A stretch of 64,000 nt of DNA, from contig CAMDFD010000001.1 in assembly GCA_945897365.1 (NCBI GenBank), positions 124,001 to 188,000 of the forward strand, in the 5' to 3' direction. The stretch's first letter is position 1. Every line of letters begins with the position of its first letter. The notes under the pieces were generated by a model, which did no database searches, was not told where the DNA came from, and saw nothing but the letters and a program-made list of their open reading frames with translations. Shown one piece after another: positions 42,498 through 51,250 of this stretch. The stretch comes from Bordetella parapertussis (GTDB lineage Bacteria; Pseudomonadota; Gammaproteobacteria; Burkholderiales; Burkholderiaceae_B). Position numbers and translations under genes: made by a program.

Positions 42498-42968
42498 TTA
42501 GTACTCAAGTCCGAGCTCGCGAGCGTTTTCTGCCATTTCATCGAGCGCGTCTTGTTGTTCTGCGCGCATCAACTTTGCATAAGTCACCAGATCTGTAAAT
42601 CTGATCCGACGATGAGTCCCGACCATGCGATGGGCGAGTTTCCCTGCATCAATTTCTTTAATTAAGAAAGGTCGTGAGACGTTTAAAAAATTTGCTGCCT
42701 CTACGGTGCTGAGCTCCTGTTTTTCAGGGACAAGCATGATGGGTTGGTGGCGTGCCATCAACCCTAGTGTTTGGCCAAGGACACGCAAGACTTGAGGAGG
42801 AACTTTTACGCTTGGGCAAGTTCCATCGTCACTTTCGATGGTGATCGTTGCTGCGCGCGAGTGATCCAAGCATGCCATGATCAAGCGTTCCGCTGCTTTA
42901 ACCATTTCGGTTTCGATTTCGTTCAAATCAGGGGGGACAAGTTTATCCCTGTCGAGCGTTTTGCCCAT
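42498..42968 (-). CDS. HTH (excisionase-type) protein, probable antitoxin of the PIN pair
   Basis: 156-residue protein with an excisionase/MerR-like helix-turn-helix in its C-terminal half: LSTVEAANFLNVSRPFLIKE then IDAGKLAHRMVGTHRRI, about residues 87-125. The N-terminal half is unassigned and helical-looking; the tail is acidic and helical (EQQDALDEMAENAREL), suited to binding the toxin. Located 11 bases before the PIN gene in the usual antitoxin-toxin order. Upstream are three 9-base tandem repeats (43039-43065), a candidate site for autoregulation. Confidence 0.83.
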   Translation of the reverse strand: MGKTLDRDKLVPPDLNEIETEMVKAAERLIMACLDHSRAATITIESDDGTCPSVKVPPQVLRVLGQTLGLMARHQPIMLVPEKQELSTVEAANFLNVSRPFLIKEIDAGKLAHRMVGTHRRIRFTDLVTYAKLMRAEQQDALDEMAENARELGLEY

Positions 42969-43038
42969 ACTGATCTCTCGTTGCGTTGTGATTGTTGGCG
43001 TTTAAAAAAATTAAAGATCTTTCTCAATTTTAACGCCA

Positions 43039-43065
43039 CAAGTGCAATAAATGCAACAAGTGCAA
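43039..43065 (-). repeat. three tandem 9-base repeats upstream of the antitoxin gene
   Basis: On the minus strand the sequence reads TTGCACTTG, TTGCATTTA, TTGCACTTG back to back, 71-97 bases ahead of the antitoxin start. The outer copies are identical and the middle one differs in its 3' part. Iterated direct repeats before a toxin-antitoxin gene pair commonly bind the antitoxin or complex. Confidence 0.6.
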
Positions 43066-43115
43066 CATAATAAAAAATCTGAATGCTCTGGCCTTGAGTC
43101 CTTCAAGGTGTGAAA

Positions 43116-43616
43116 TTAATGAATGGACGGCGGTTTGCCGTTCAAGCCATCTGGTAATTCATCATCCTCGTCATCCCCCAGATCCTCGAGCAACTCAAGA
43201 TCTGGATCTGGCAAGGCTTCTTCGGTCAAATCAAAAGGCAAAAGCTCGGCAAGTTCCATCGCGAAGTCAAACTCGTCACCGTTTTGATCCAGACGAACAA
43301 AGCGCGCTTCGGGATCTTCGGTAATTTGGATCGCCCAGAGATACTGACAGTCATAGACTTCCGTATCGAGATCGAGACCCCCACGGTTACCGACAAAGCG
43401 CGCGCCCGGCCCACCCATCTGCACCTGTGTCGCTTTTTCATCGGGTGCTTCATCGACACCCAGCGGGATGGCAAAAATGACCCACTCCGCATCATCATCC
43501 TTGCCGATTTCCGCCAAAACGGATTTACCCATATAGGCGCTCAGGCCATCGGCAGTTTTGCCCAACATGGCAAGTTCTTGTTCGGTAAAGCGCAGGGCGT
43601 GGTCAGAGGTCGTCAT
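43116..43616 (-). CDS. acidic hypothetical protein
   Basis: 166-residue protein of unknown function. The N-terminal part (ALRFTEQELAMLGKTADGLS) looks helical, the middle (EWVIFAIPLGVDEAP, YDCQYLWAIQITEDPEARFV) is a mixed alpha/beta region with two aromatic clusters, and the C-terminus is strongly acidic (LELLEDLGDDEDDELPDG). No signal peptide or membrane segment. It is divergent from ettA, sharing the 109-base region 43617-43725. The sequence looks like a real, conserved-type soluble protein, but I do not recognise the family. Confidence 0.75.
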   Translation of the reverse strand: MTTSDHALRFTEQELAMLGKTADGLSAYMGKSVLAEIGKDDDAEWVIFAIPLGVDEAPDEKATQVQMGGPGARFVGNRGGLDLDTEVYDCQYLWAIQITEDPEARFVRLDQNGDEFDFAMELAELLPFDLTEEALPDPDLELLEDLGDDEDDELPDGLNGKPPSIH

Positions 43617-43725
43617 AAGAAGTCAGTTTGGAGCCGTTCGGTCAGGCAAAAGTCGATTTAGCCGTCATCATAGCGCCCTCCAAGCTCTACAATAGCGCAT
43701 CGTCTTTTTATTCTCTGATGGATCT

Positions 43726-45399
43726 ATGGCTCAATACGTATACACCATGCACCGCGTGGGCAAAATTGTCCCCCCCAAGCGCCAGATTCTGCGCGATATC
43801 TCCTTATCCTTTTTCCCAGGTGCCAAAATTGGTGTGCTGGGTTTGAATGGTTCGGGAAAATCGACCCTGCTTAAAATCATGGCCGGCGTGGACAAAGAAA
43901 TCGAGGGCGAAGCCGTTCCGATGCCCGGTCTCAATATCGGCTACCTCGAGCAAGAGCCCAAGCTCAATCCTGAGCACACCGTGCGTCAGGCGGTCGAGGA
44001 GGGTATGGGTCCCGTCGTCGCGGCTAAAAAGCGCCTAGACGAGGTGTATGCGGCCTATGCTGAACCGGATGCTGACTTTGATGCGCTCGCAGCCGAGCAG
44101 GCCGATTTAGAGGCCATTATTGCTGCGGCCGCCTCAAGCGGTTCGGACGATACCGAAACACAAATGGAGATCGCTGCCGATGCACTGCGTTTGCCACCCT
44201 GGGAGGCCAATGTCGGCAAGCTCTCCGGTGGTGAAAAGCGTCGCGTGGCCCTCTGCCGTTTGTTGTTGTCCAAGCCAGATATGTTGCTGCTAGACGAGCC
44301 CACTAACCACCTCGATGCCGAGAGTGTCGAGTGGTTGGAGCAGTTTCTAGCCAAGTTCCCCGGTACCGTTGTGGGCGTGACCCACGATCGTTACTTTCTA
44401 GATAATGCCGCCGAGTGGATTCTCGAACTCGACCGCGGGCATGGCATCCCCTGGAAAGGCAATTACAGCTCCTGGCTTGAGCAAAAGAACGACCGCCTCA
44501 AACAAGAAGAATCCACCGAATCCGCCCGTCAAAAAACCATTAAAAAAGAACTTGAGTGGGTACGTCAAAACGCCAAGGGTCGTCAGGCCAAGGCTAAAGC
44601 ACGTATGACGCGTTTCGAGGAATTGTCCTCCCACGAATACCAAAAGCGTAACGAAACCCAAGAGATCTTTATCCCTGTGGCGGAGCGTTTGGGTAACGAA
44701 GCAATCGAATTCGTGAATGTCACCAAGGCCTTCGGCGACAAGTTGCTGATGGATAACGTGAGCTTCCGAGTTCCACCTGGTGCGATTGTCGGCATTATTG
44801 GTCCTAACGGCGCTGGTAAATCAACACTGTTTCGCATGATCGCCGGGCAGGACAAGCCTGACAGTGGTGAGGTCAACATTGGTCAGACCGTCAAGATCGC
44901 CTTTGTCGATCAGTCCCGCGATGCGTTACCTGATGCCAAGACGGTGTTTGACACAATTTCCGACGGCGCAGATCTGTTGACCGTCGGTCGTTTTGAAATG
45001 CCTGCGCGTGCCTATTTGGGACGCTTTAACTTTAAAGGCGCTGATCAAGGCAAGATGGTCGGTCAGCTCTCCGGTGGTGAACGCGGACGCCTGCACCTAG
45101 CCAAAACACTGATTACGGGTGGCAACGTGTTGCTGCTAGACGAGCCTTCAAACGATCTGGACGTAGAAACCTTGCGTGCACTCGAGGATGCGCTGCTTGA
45201 GTTTGCAGGTTCTGTGATGGTGATCAGTCACGATCGTTGGTTCCTCGATCGTATTGCTACGCACATCCTCGCGTTCGAGGGCGACTCACAGGTTGTGTTC
45301 TTTGATGGCAACTATCAGGAATACGAAGCGGACAAGAAACGTCGCTTAGGCGAGGCGGGTGCAGCGCCCAAGCGTATTCGCTACAAGGCGCTGCGTTAA
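43726..45399 (+). CDS. ettA: energy-dependent translational throttle protein (ABC-F)
   Basis: 557-residue ABC-F ATPase that binds the ribosomal E site and couples translation to the ATP/ADP ratio. Two ABC cassettes: Walker A GLNGSGKSTLL near residue 38 and GPNGAGKSTLF near 363, signatures LSGGEKRRVAL and LSGGERGRLHL, and Walker B LLLDEPTNHLD and LLLDEPSNDLD. The inserted arm region lies between GYLEQEPKLNPEHTV and the first signature, and the P-site tRNA interaction linker around residues 240-320. The family start AQYVYTMHRVGK is intact. A terminator follows at 45454. Confidence 0.96.
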   Translation: MAQYVYTMHRVGKIVPPKRQILRDISLSFFPGAKIGVLGLNGSGKSTLLKIMAGVDKEIEGEAVPMPGLNIGYLEQEPKLNPEHTVRQAVEEGMGPVVAAKKRLDEVYAAYAEPDADFDALAAEQADLEAIIAAAASSGSDDTETQMEIAADALRLPPWEANVGKLSGGEKRRVALCRLLLSKPDMLLLDEPTNHLDAESVEWLEQFLAKFPGTVVGVTHDRYFLDNAAEWILELDRGHGIPWKGNYSSWLEQKNDRLKQEESTESARQKTIKKELEWVRQNAKGRQAKAKARMTRFEELSSHEYQKRNETQEIFIPVAERLGNEAIEFVNVTKAFGDKLLMDNVSFRVPPGAIVGIIGPNGAGKSTLFRMIAGQDKPDSGEVNIGQTVKIAFVDQSRDALPDAKTVFDTISDGADLLTVGRFEMPARAYLGRFNFKGADQGKMVGQLSGGERGRLHLAKTLITGGNVLLLDEPSNDLDVETLRALEDALLEFAGSVMVISHDRWFLDRIATHILAFEGDSQVVFFDGNYQEYEADKKRRLGEAGAAPKRIRYKALR

Positions 45400-45453
45400 A
45401 GCATCATTTCAGCCGCTAGACTTTTACGATAGATAGCTATTGACCAAGTCGCG

Positions 45454-45484
45454 ACTCGCCAGTAACTCTCTGGCGGGTCTTTCC
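45454..45484 (+). terminator. ettA: probable terminator of ettA
   Basis: Stem ACTCGCCAG (45454-45462) / CTGGCGGGT (45470-45478) with one G-U pair and a TAACTCT loop, followed by CTTTCC, 54 bases after the ettA stop. Confidence 0.65.
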
Positions 45485-45551
45485 ATGCTTAGTCGTAATT
45501 TATGCATGTTGTCTTCTCCGGTTTTACTGTGAAAATTAATCGTCCCTGATA

Positions 45552-46346
45552 TCAACGGCCTTTAAAGTTTGCTGCTCTCCTCTCCTTAAACGAAGTTACA
45601 CCTTCTTTTAAATCTTCTGTCATCCCGACATCGTAAAAAGAGCGGGACTCCCACTTCAGCGCTTCATCCTGATGCATGCCCATAGATCGGCGTACGACTT
45701 CCTTGGCGAAGCGATGCGATAGGGGCGCACGCGAGGCAAGCATTTGCGCGTAATCCAGTGCGCGCTCCAGGAGTTCGCCCTGAGGATAAATGCGGTTGAC
45801 CAAGCCGATACGATAGGCATGCTCTGCATTGACGCGTTCACCCGATAAGATGATTTCCATGGCATGCCCCATGCCTATAATCTGAGGTAAGCGAATCAGA
45901 CCGCCATCACATGCATGAAAGCCCCATTTGGCGTCTTGCAGCGCAAACTCGGCATTTTCCGAGCAAAATCTGAGGTCGCACGCGAGTGCAAGTTCAAACC
46001 CTCCGGAAATGGCAAAGCCGTTGACAGCAGCGATGATGGGCTTGTCGATATCTAAATTGCGCGTAATGCCACCAAAACCTGGGCCATTCGTATATTTTTT
46101 TCGGAATTCAGGTGCCGAGGTCTGCGCAAAAGCGAGCGTATAGGTTTTGAGATCTGCGCCCGCACAAAAGGCTTGACTGCCTGCCCCAGTAATGACCGCA
46201 ACACGCGCATCATCATCCTCCTCAAATTCATACCAAACATCGACGAGCTCGTCATTCGCCGCGAAATCAAGCGAGTTCATTTTTTCGGCGCGATTAATCG
46301 TGATGAGGCGGACATGCCCCTTTTTTTCATACAAAATGTTAGACAT
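45552..46346 (-). CDS. enoyl-CoA hydratase/isomerase family protein
   Basis: 264-residue crotonase-fold enzyme. Oxyanion-hole region FCAGADLKTYTLAF and GFAISGGFELALACDLRF with the first catalytic Glu retained; the second Glu position (FGQPE in rat enzyme) reads FALQD, so Asp replaces it. Hydration of an enoyl-CoA with altered kinetics or isomerisation is possible. ATG at 46346 overlaps the DUF35 gene stop by 8 bases; the open frame back to 46355 begins with TTG. Last gene of the minus-strand operon starting with the TetR gene at 50040. Confidence 0.91.
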   Translation of the reverse strand: MSNILYEKKGHVRLITINRAEKMNSLDFAANDELVDVWYEFEEDDDARVAVITGAGSQAFCAGADLKTYTLAFAQTSAPEFRKKYTNGPGFGGITRNLDIDKPIIAAVNGFAISGGFELALACDLRFCSENAEFALQDAKWGFHACDGGLIRLPQIIGMGHAMEIILSGERVNAEHAYRIGLVNRIYPQGELLERALDYAQMLASRAPLSHRFAKEVVRRSMGMHQDEALKWESRSFYDVGMTEDLKEGVTSFKERRAANFKGR

Positions 46347-46683
46347 GTTTATCAACTTTAAATGTAGGAGTGGTCATTGCTTGATTGGGCTCTGGTAGCG
46401 CGATGACGCGGTCACCAAGCGCATCACCTTCTTGAAGCAGAAATCGTCCGGTGACACGTTGGCCGTTATCCAGATCAAAGATGCCTACGTGATAGGTGCC
46501 CTCAGCCTTGAACTTGAGCGGCGGCTTGCGAATGGTGGTCCAGCTCACCAGACGGCCACGACCGGGTATCTGAATGGGGATCATGTCTCGGCTCAGGCAA
46601 GTCGAACAAAGATCGATACAAGAGGCATCAAGAGCACCACAGTGATTGCACTGATGGAATGTCAGCATGGCGGGTTCACTCAT
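46339..46683 (-). CDS. DUF35 zinc-ribbon/OB-fold protein
   Basis: 114-residue OB-fold nucleic-acid-binding-like protein of the DUF35 family. N-terminal rubredoxin-like zinc knuckle CNHCGALDASCIDLCSTC (two CxxC pairs), then an OB-fold starting near GRGRLVSWTTIRKPP. DUF35 proteins act as partners of thiolases, HMG-CoA synthases and of the steroid aldolase Ltp2, where they contact the CoA ester. Its gene overlaps the thiolase-like gene by four bases (ATGA), so the two products very likely form a complex. Confidence 0.92.
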   Translation of the reverse strand: MSEPAMLTFHQCNHCGALDASCIDLCSTCLSRDMIPIQIPGRGRLVSWTTIRKPPLKFKAEGTYHVGIFDLDNGQRVTGRFLLQEGDALGDRVIALPEPNQAMTTPTFKVDKHV

Positions 46684-47843
46684 GCGTCTCTACCTAAAAT
46701 ATTGACAGTGCAGGCGACGCCTGTTCCACCCAAATTGTGGGTCATTCCAATGCGTGCGTTGTGGCGTTGGTTAGGGTGCTCGCCCCGCAGTTGTTTGACG
46801 ACCTCATAGACTTGCCCAATGCCTGTGGCGCCCACTGGATGTCCCTTGGCTAATAGACCTCCGCTTAGGTTGATCGCCACATCGCCCTCCAGTCCCGTAC
46901 GCCGTTCCAGCGCCCATTTGGCACCTTCACCGCGCGGGACGAGTCCCAGATCTTCGCTATCGATGATTTCTGCAATAGAAAAACAGTCGTGAAGCTCAAC
47001 AACGTCAATATCTTTTGACAGTAGACCTGCCTGCGCATAGGCATGGTGCGCGGCCGCGACAGTCGCCTCAAAAGTACAGAGATCAGGATGACTGGCGACG
47101 CTTGGTGAGCCACTGGTTTGCGCTGAGGCGAGCACACGAATCCGTGGACTTCCATCTTGAGAAAGCATTTTTTCGGAGCACAACACGATGGCGGCAGCGC
47201 CGTCGCTTGCCGGGCAGCAGTCGAACATTTGCAGTGGATCTGCGATCATGGCCGACTGTTGTATTTGTTCAAGGGTCAGTGTGGCACCCATCTGCGCAAG
47301 TGGATTTTTCAGTCCATTGCTTTTATTTTTCATCACGACTGCGGCGACTTCCTCGCGGGTCGTGCCATAGCGTTGTGCATGGATACGCCATGCGAGGCCG
47401 AACAAACCTGGAAAAGTGAGGCCGCTCGGACCGTCATTCTCGTTGTCCATCGCACAGTTCAGCGCTGAGGTGACCTCGGCCGTCGAGGCGTGCGTCATTT
47501 TTTCGACACCGACGACGATGGCGACGTCACACATCCCGCTAGCGATCGCAATCCAGGCATGACGAAAAGCGATTCCACCAGAGGCGCATGCACCTTCAAC
47601 TTTTGTGCAAGGGATGTTTCTGAGACCCAGCCTGTCTCCAACAATGCCAGCGAGCACCTCTTTGCCATTGAGCGGTCCGCTGATAAAGTTCCCCAGATAC
47701 AGAGCACCGATTTCTTTGCGTTCCAAGCCGGCGTCCAGGATGGCTTGCGCCGCTGCATCGACTGCGAGGGATTCGATGGGAATGGCAATGTGCTTGCCAA
47801 AGGAGGTTGAGCCAATGCCTGCGACAAATACTTTTCGCATCAT
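46680..47843 (-). CDS. SCP2-type thiolase-family protein
   Basis: 387-residue thiolase-fold protein. The nucleophilic Cys is present in VEGACASGGIAFRHAW (near residue 89). The NEAF motif of ordinary thiolases reads ELHDCFSIAE, as in SCP2-type enzymes; the GHP motif is intact (LLAKGHPVGATG), and the C-terminal Cys lies in GTGVACTVNILG. With its DUF35 partner it may be either a thiolase or a retro-aldolase of the Ltp2 kind acting on a branched acyl-CoA. It overlaps both neighbours by ATGA junctions. Confidence 0.92.
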   Translation of the reverse strand: MMRKVFVAGIGSTSFGKHIAIPIESLAVDAAAQAILDAGLERKEIGALYLGNFISGPLNGKEVLAGIVGDRLGLRNIPCTKVEGACASGGIAFRHAWIAIASGMCDVAIVVGVEKMTHASTAEVTSALNCAMDNENDGPSGLTFPGLFGLAWRIHAQRYGTTREEVAAVVMKNKSNGLKNPLAQMGATLTLEQIQQSAMIADPLQMFDCCPASDGAAAIVLCSEKMLSQDGSPRIRVLASAQTSGSPSVASHPDLCTFEATVAAAHHAYAQAGLLSKDIDVVELHDCFSIAEIIDSEDLGLVPRGEGAKWALERRTGLEGDVAINLSGGLLAKGHPVGATGIGQVYEVVKQLRGEHPNQRHNARIGMTHNLGGTGVACTVNILGRDA

Positions 47844-49366
47844 GCCTCTCCTTTTTTGAACGTCTTACGTAACTCTGTTTTCAAGATTTTTCCGTAGTTA
47901 TTTTTTGGCAAACTTTCACTGAAGATATATTCGCGTGGACGTTTGAAGCGCGCCATATTTTCAAGGCACAGTGCGTCCATCTCTTCGCTTGTGACAACGT
48001 GTCCGGGTTGTGTGACGACAAAGGCAATGGGCTCTTCGCCCAGATCCGCATGCTCACGTCCCACCACGGAAACTTCGATGATGGCCGGATGCCGCAGCAA
48101 AACCTCTTCGATCTCTCTGGGATAAATATTGCTACCACCGCGGATGATCATATCTTTGGAGCGGTCCCTCAGCGTGAGATATCCCCTCTCATCCATCGTG
48201 CCGATGTCTCCTGTCCAGAGCCAGCCATCCCGGATTGTGGAGCGTGTTGCTTGCTCGTTATTCCAATACCCAAGCATTCTCGTGTCGCTGCGCGTGACAA
48301 CCTCTCCAAGTTCACCATTCTGTACTTCACGTCCCTCATCATCCACCACGCGCAGTTCAACCCCCGTTCGAGCTGTGCCGCAGGAGGCCAGTCTTTCCAG
48401 ATGACGCTTATCGCGCGAGCCTTCGTGGTCGCGTTTTGACAAGCCAGTGATCGTCATTGGACTCTCGCCTTGTCCGTAGACTTGAAAAAGCTTTGGCCCA
48501 AACAGATCAAGCGTTTGTAAGAGATCGCTGACGTACATCGGACCACCACCGTAAAAGGCGGTCAGAAGATTGCCTGCAGGGTTGTTGACGCCATTCGCTG
48601 AACGGATCAGCCGTGACAGCATCGTCGGTGCGGCAAACATAGAGACATCCGGATAGCGTTGCAAAGACTCAAAGATGATGTCAGTCGTAAACGCACTTTC
48701 GATCACTTGATGTCCGCCACCAAATAAATGTGGCAAGGCATATAGGCCCGAGCCATGTGAAAGAGGTGCGACATGCAGCATGGTCTGACCGGGCAATACT
48801 TGATCGACATCTGCGCAATATTGCAGACACATTGTCATCAGGTTCCGGTGGGAAAGCATGGCTCCTTTGGGAGTACCCGTCGTTCCGCTGGTATAAAAAA
48901 TCCATGCCAAGTCATCAGGATGTTTGTCGACGCAGGCAATCGGAGCGTGCTTGACGTTGATTTCGTACTCAAGGTCATCCACACTTAAGATTTCGCAATC
49001 AGCGAGTGCGCCTGAGAGTTCTTGATGCAGTCCTGGATACAGCGATTGGCTTGTGAAAATAATGCTCGCACCGCTATCACTCGCAATGGGCTTGACTTCC
49101 TTTGGGTGAAGTTTTGCGTTGACGGGCACCGCACAAAAGCCGGCAGCCCATGTTGCAAAAAGCACCTCTATGGCTTCACGTCTGTTTTCCATAAAAAGCA
49201 AGACGCGTGCGCCTGACTCCAACTTCTTTGCCTGCTGAAGCGCGCCTGCAAGACCGAGTATTCGCCGTGCGAAATCACCAAAAAGGACGGTGCTACCCGC
49301 GTGCGTGATGGCTTTGAGTTCAGGATGGCTGCGCGCCCGTGTCAAAAATGGTTGAGCGATGTTCAT
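47840..49366 (-). CDS. AMP-forming acyl-CoA ligase
   Basis: 508-residue ANL-superfamily enzyme activating a carboxylic acid with ATP to its CoA thioester. P-loop YTSGTTGTPKGAMLSH near residue 163, A5 motif VYGQGESPMT, A7/A8 core GWLWTGDIGTMDERGYL and RSKDMIIRGGSNIYPREIEE, and C-terminal catalytic Lys in NNYGKILKTELRK. It probably starts the pathway encoded by the downstream thiolase, DUF35 and hydratase genes. ATG at 49366 overlaps the TetR stop. Substrate class (medium or long chain, aromatic, terpenoid) cannot be fixed. Confidence 0.93.
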   Translation of the reverse strand: MNIAQPFLTRARSHPELKAITHAGSTVLFGDFARRILGLAGALQQAKKLESGARVLLFMENRREAIEVLFATWAAGFCAVPVNAKLHPKEVKPIASDSGASIIFTSQSLYPGLHQELSGALADCEILSVDDLEYEINVKHAPIACVDKHPDDLAWIFYTSGTTGTPKGAMLSHRNLMTMCLQYCADVDQVLPGQTMLHVAPLSHGSGLYALPHLFGGGHQVIESAFTTDIIFESLQRYPDVSMFAAPTMLSRLIRSANGVNNPAGNLLTAFYGGGPMYVSDLLQTLDLFGPKLFQVYGQGESPMTITGLSKRDHEGSRDKRHLERLASCGTARTGVELRVVDDEGREVQNGELGEVVTRSDTRMLGYWNNEQATRSTIRDGWLWTGDIGTMDERGYLTLRDRSKDMIIRGGSNIYPREIEEVLLRHPAIIEVSVVGREHADLGEEPIAFVVTQPGHVVTSEEMDALCLENMARFKRPREYIFSESLPKNNYGKILKTELRKTFKKGEA

Positions 49367-50040
49367 GTTTTTTTGTGTGCCAGCGAGTCGATGTCGGGGC
49401 GGTGAAGCGCCATAAAGAAAATCTCTACGAATTGCGCGATGGGCTGCGCGTTTTGATGACGTTTTGCCTGCATAAGCGCACCTTCCCAGCCGGTCCAGAA
49501 AAATTCAGCGAAAGGCCGAACGTTGATGGAGGGTGGTATGTCTCCCTCGGCAACGGCTTGTTCAAGACAGTCAGTCATGCGCTCTTCCCAGCCAAGTAAG
49601 GCCTCTTGGATGGCCTCTCTAAAGGCAGGGTGTGTTGCGGCAAGTTCCTGCATTAAATTACCGATCAGGCAACCCCGCTTGAATTCGAAGCGCACCATCC
49701 CCTCCATGCCATCCTCGGTGTAGCGACGCAGTCGTTGCAGGGCAGAAGTGCCATCAGGCTTTAGTGCCCGATCCAGTTTCCTGTTAAATAACTCCGCGTA
49801 GTGCTGGATGACTTCGAGCCCGAATAGCTCCTTCGAGGCAAAGAAGTGATAGAAGGACCCTTTGGATAACCCTGCGCGTTTAAGGACAACTTCGATGCCC
49901 ATACTGGCGAAGCTTTGTTCGCAGAGGATTTCTGCACCGATCTTGATGAGACGGTTGCGGGTTTCTGCTCGTGCCGCGGAGCGCGAGATCGTGGTGACGT
50001 CTGAAGACGCAGTGTCGGAATTGGGGATAGGGTAGATCAT
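49363..50040 (-). CDS. TetR/AcrR-family transcriptional regulator
   Basis: 225-residue regulator with an N-terminal TetR helix-turn-helix: SRSAARAETRNRLIKIGAEI, then EVVLKRAGLSKGSFYHFFAS and KELFGLEVIQHY, about residues 20-75. The C-terminal ligand domain shows the QELAATHPAFREAI and WEGALMQAKRHQNAQP pattern common in AcuR/NemR-like regulators. It is the first gene of the five-gene acyl-CoA operon and overlaps the ligase gene, so it is likely autoregulated together with it and released by an acyl-CoA or related compound. No clear operator identified in the upstream region, which also holds the minE terminator. Confidence 0.92.
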   Translation of the reverse strand: MIYPIPNSDTASSDVTTISRSAARAETRNRLIKIGAEILCEQSFASMGIEVVLKRAGLSKGSFYHFFASKELFGLEVIQHYAELFNRKLDRALKPDGTSALQRLRRYTEDGMEGMVRFEFKRGCLIGNLMQELAATHPAFREAIQEALLGWEERMTDCLEQAVAEGDIPPSINVRPFAEFFWTGWEGALMQAKRHQNAQPIAQFVEIFFMALHRPDIDSLAHKKT

Positions 50041-50073
50041 GATTTAGCATAAACCGGTCTACTCAACATTACA

Positions 50074-50104
50074 GAAAAAAATCCTAGGGATTTACCCCTA
50101 GGAT
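50074..50104 (-). terminator. minE: Rho-independent terminator of the min operon
   Basis: Perfect 9-base stem ATCCTAGGG / CCCTAGGAT with a six-base loop (50090-50095). On the minus strand it is followed by six to seven Ts (complement of the A-run 50075-50081), 42 bases past the minE stop. Confidence 0.88.
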
Positions 50105-50145
50105 GCATTGTCATACTAAAAAATGTTGAACGAGCGCGGCTGGTA

Positions 50146-50403
50146 TTAACGCTGAGGCATCTCGATTTTGACTTCAAGCACTTCAAGACTGTCTTGACGA
50201 TCAAATTGGACCTTGATGTCTTCGGGGTTGATCTGCACATATTTCGAGATCACTGCCAGCAATTCCTTTTGGAGTGCGGGCAAATAGTCCGGCGAATTGT
50301 TTCCGCCACCGACACGCTCGTGGGCGAGGATAATCTGCAGCCGCTCTTTGGCAACATTGGCGGAGGTTTTTTTCTGGCCGAGCAAAAAAGACAGAAACGA
50401 CAT
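50146..50403 (-). CDS. minE: cell division topological specificity factor
   Basis: 85-residue MinE, which stimulates MinD ATPase and drives the pole-to-pole oscillation that keeps FtsZ rings at midcell. The start FLSFLLGQKKTSANVAKERL is the membrane-targeting and MinD-binding segment; the dimerisation domain follows (LLAVISKYVQINPEDIKV). ATG at 50403 is preferred to GTG 50406: GGAGGT lies five bases upstream and the start overlaps the minD stop by one base (TGATG). Confidence 0.96.
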   Translation of the reverse strand: MSFLSFLLGQKKTSANVAKERLQIILAHERVGGGNNSPDYLPALQKELLAVISKYVQINPEDIKVQFDRQDSLEVLEVKIEMPQR

Positions 50404-51218
50404 CACTTACCTCCGAACAAGCGCTTGAGTAGGCCTGGCTTTTCGTAATTGACAAAACGCAGGGGCTTTTCCTCGCCGAGGTAACGTGACACCACATCAC
50501 GATACGCTTCGGATACATCACTCTTTTCAATGTGAATGGCGGGCAAACCTTGGTTGGAGGCTTGCAACACTGACTCGGACTCTGGAATCACGCCGATCAG
50601 CTTGATCCGCAAAATATCCTCGATGTCCTTGAGTGAGAGCATCTCACCGTCTTCGACGCGTTTTGGGTTGTAACGCGTCAGCAACAAATATTCTTTGATC
50701 GGCTCGTCAGCTTCGATCGCGCGGCGTGACTTTGAGGCCAAAATCCCCAAAATACGGTCTGAGTCGCGCACTGAGGAGACCTCAGGATTGGTGACCACTA
50801 AGGCATCATCGGCAAAGTAGGCAGCGAGCAAGGCGCCCGTTTCAATACCGGCTGGCGAGTCACAGATGATGTATTCAAAGCCCATCTCTTTGAGATCGTT
50901 GATGACCTTGCCGACGCCTTCGAGGGACAAGGCGTCTTTGTCGCGCGTCTGTGAGGCGGGCAAAATAAACAGGTTTTCAAGGTTTTTGTCCTTGATCAAG
51001 GCCTGGTTGAGTGTGGCTTCGCCCTGGATCACGTTGACAAAGTCATACACCACGCGACGTTCGCACCCCATGATGAGGTCCAGATTGCGCAGTCCGACGT
51101 CAAAATCGATCACGGCTGTTTTATGTCCACGCATCGCCAACCCAGAGGAAAAGCTTGCGCTCGTGGTGGTCTTACCAACGCCACCCTTACCTGAAGTCAC
51201 CACCACAATTCGAGTCAT
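50403..51218 (-). CDS. minD: septum site-determining ATPase MinD
   Basis: 271-residue ParA/MinD ATPase. Deviant Walker A TSGKGGVGKTTTSASFSSGL at the N-terminus, switch region VIDFDVGLRNLDL, Walker B CDSPAGIETGALLA, and the C-terminal amphipathic membrane helix YEKPGLLKRLFGGK. It recruits MinC to the membrane and is released by MinE. It is 32 bases after minC and coupled to minE. AAAGGTTTT precedes the ATG. Confidence 0.97.
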   Translation of the reverse strand: MTRIVVVTSGKGGVGKTTTSASFSSGLAMRGHKTAVIDFDVGLRNLDLIMGCERRVVYDFVNVIQGEATLNQALIKDKNLENLFILPASQTRDKDALSLEGVGKVINDLKEMGFEYIICDSPAGIETGALLAAYFADDALVVTNPEVSSVRDSDRILGILASKSRRAIEADEPIKEYLLLTRYNPKRVEDGEMLSLKDIEDILRIKLIGVIPESESVLQASNQGLPAIHIEKSDVSEAYRDVVSRYLGEEKPLRFVNYEKPGLLKRLFGGK

Positions 51219-51250
51219 GACGCGAAAACCTTTAAATAGAAAAGTTAATT

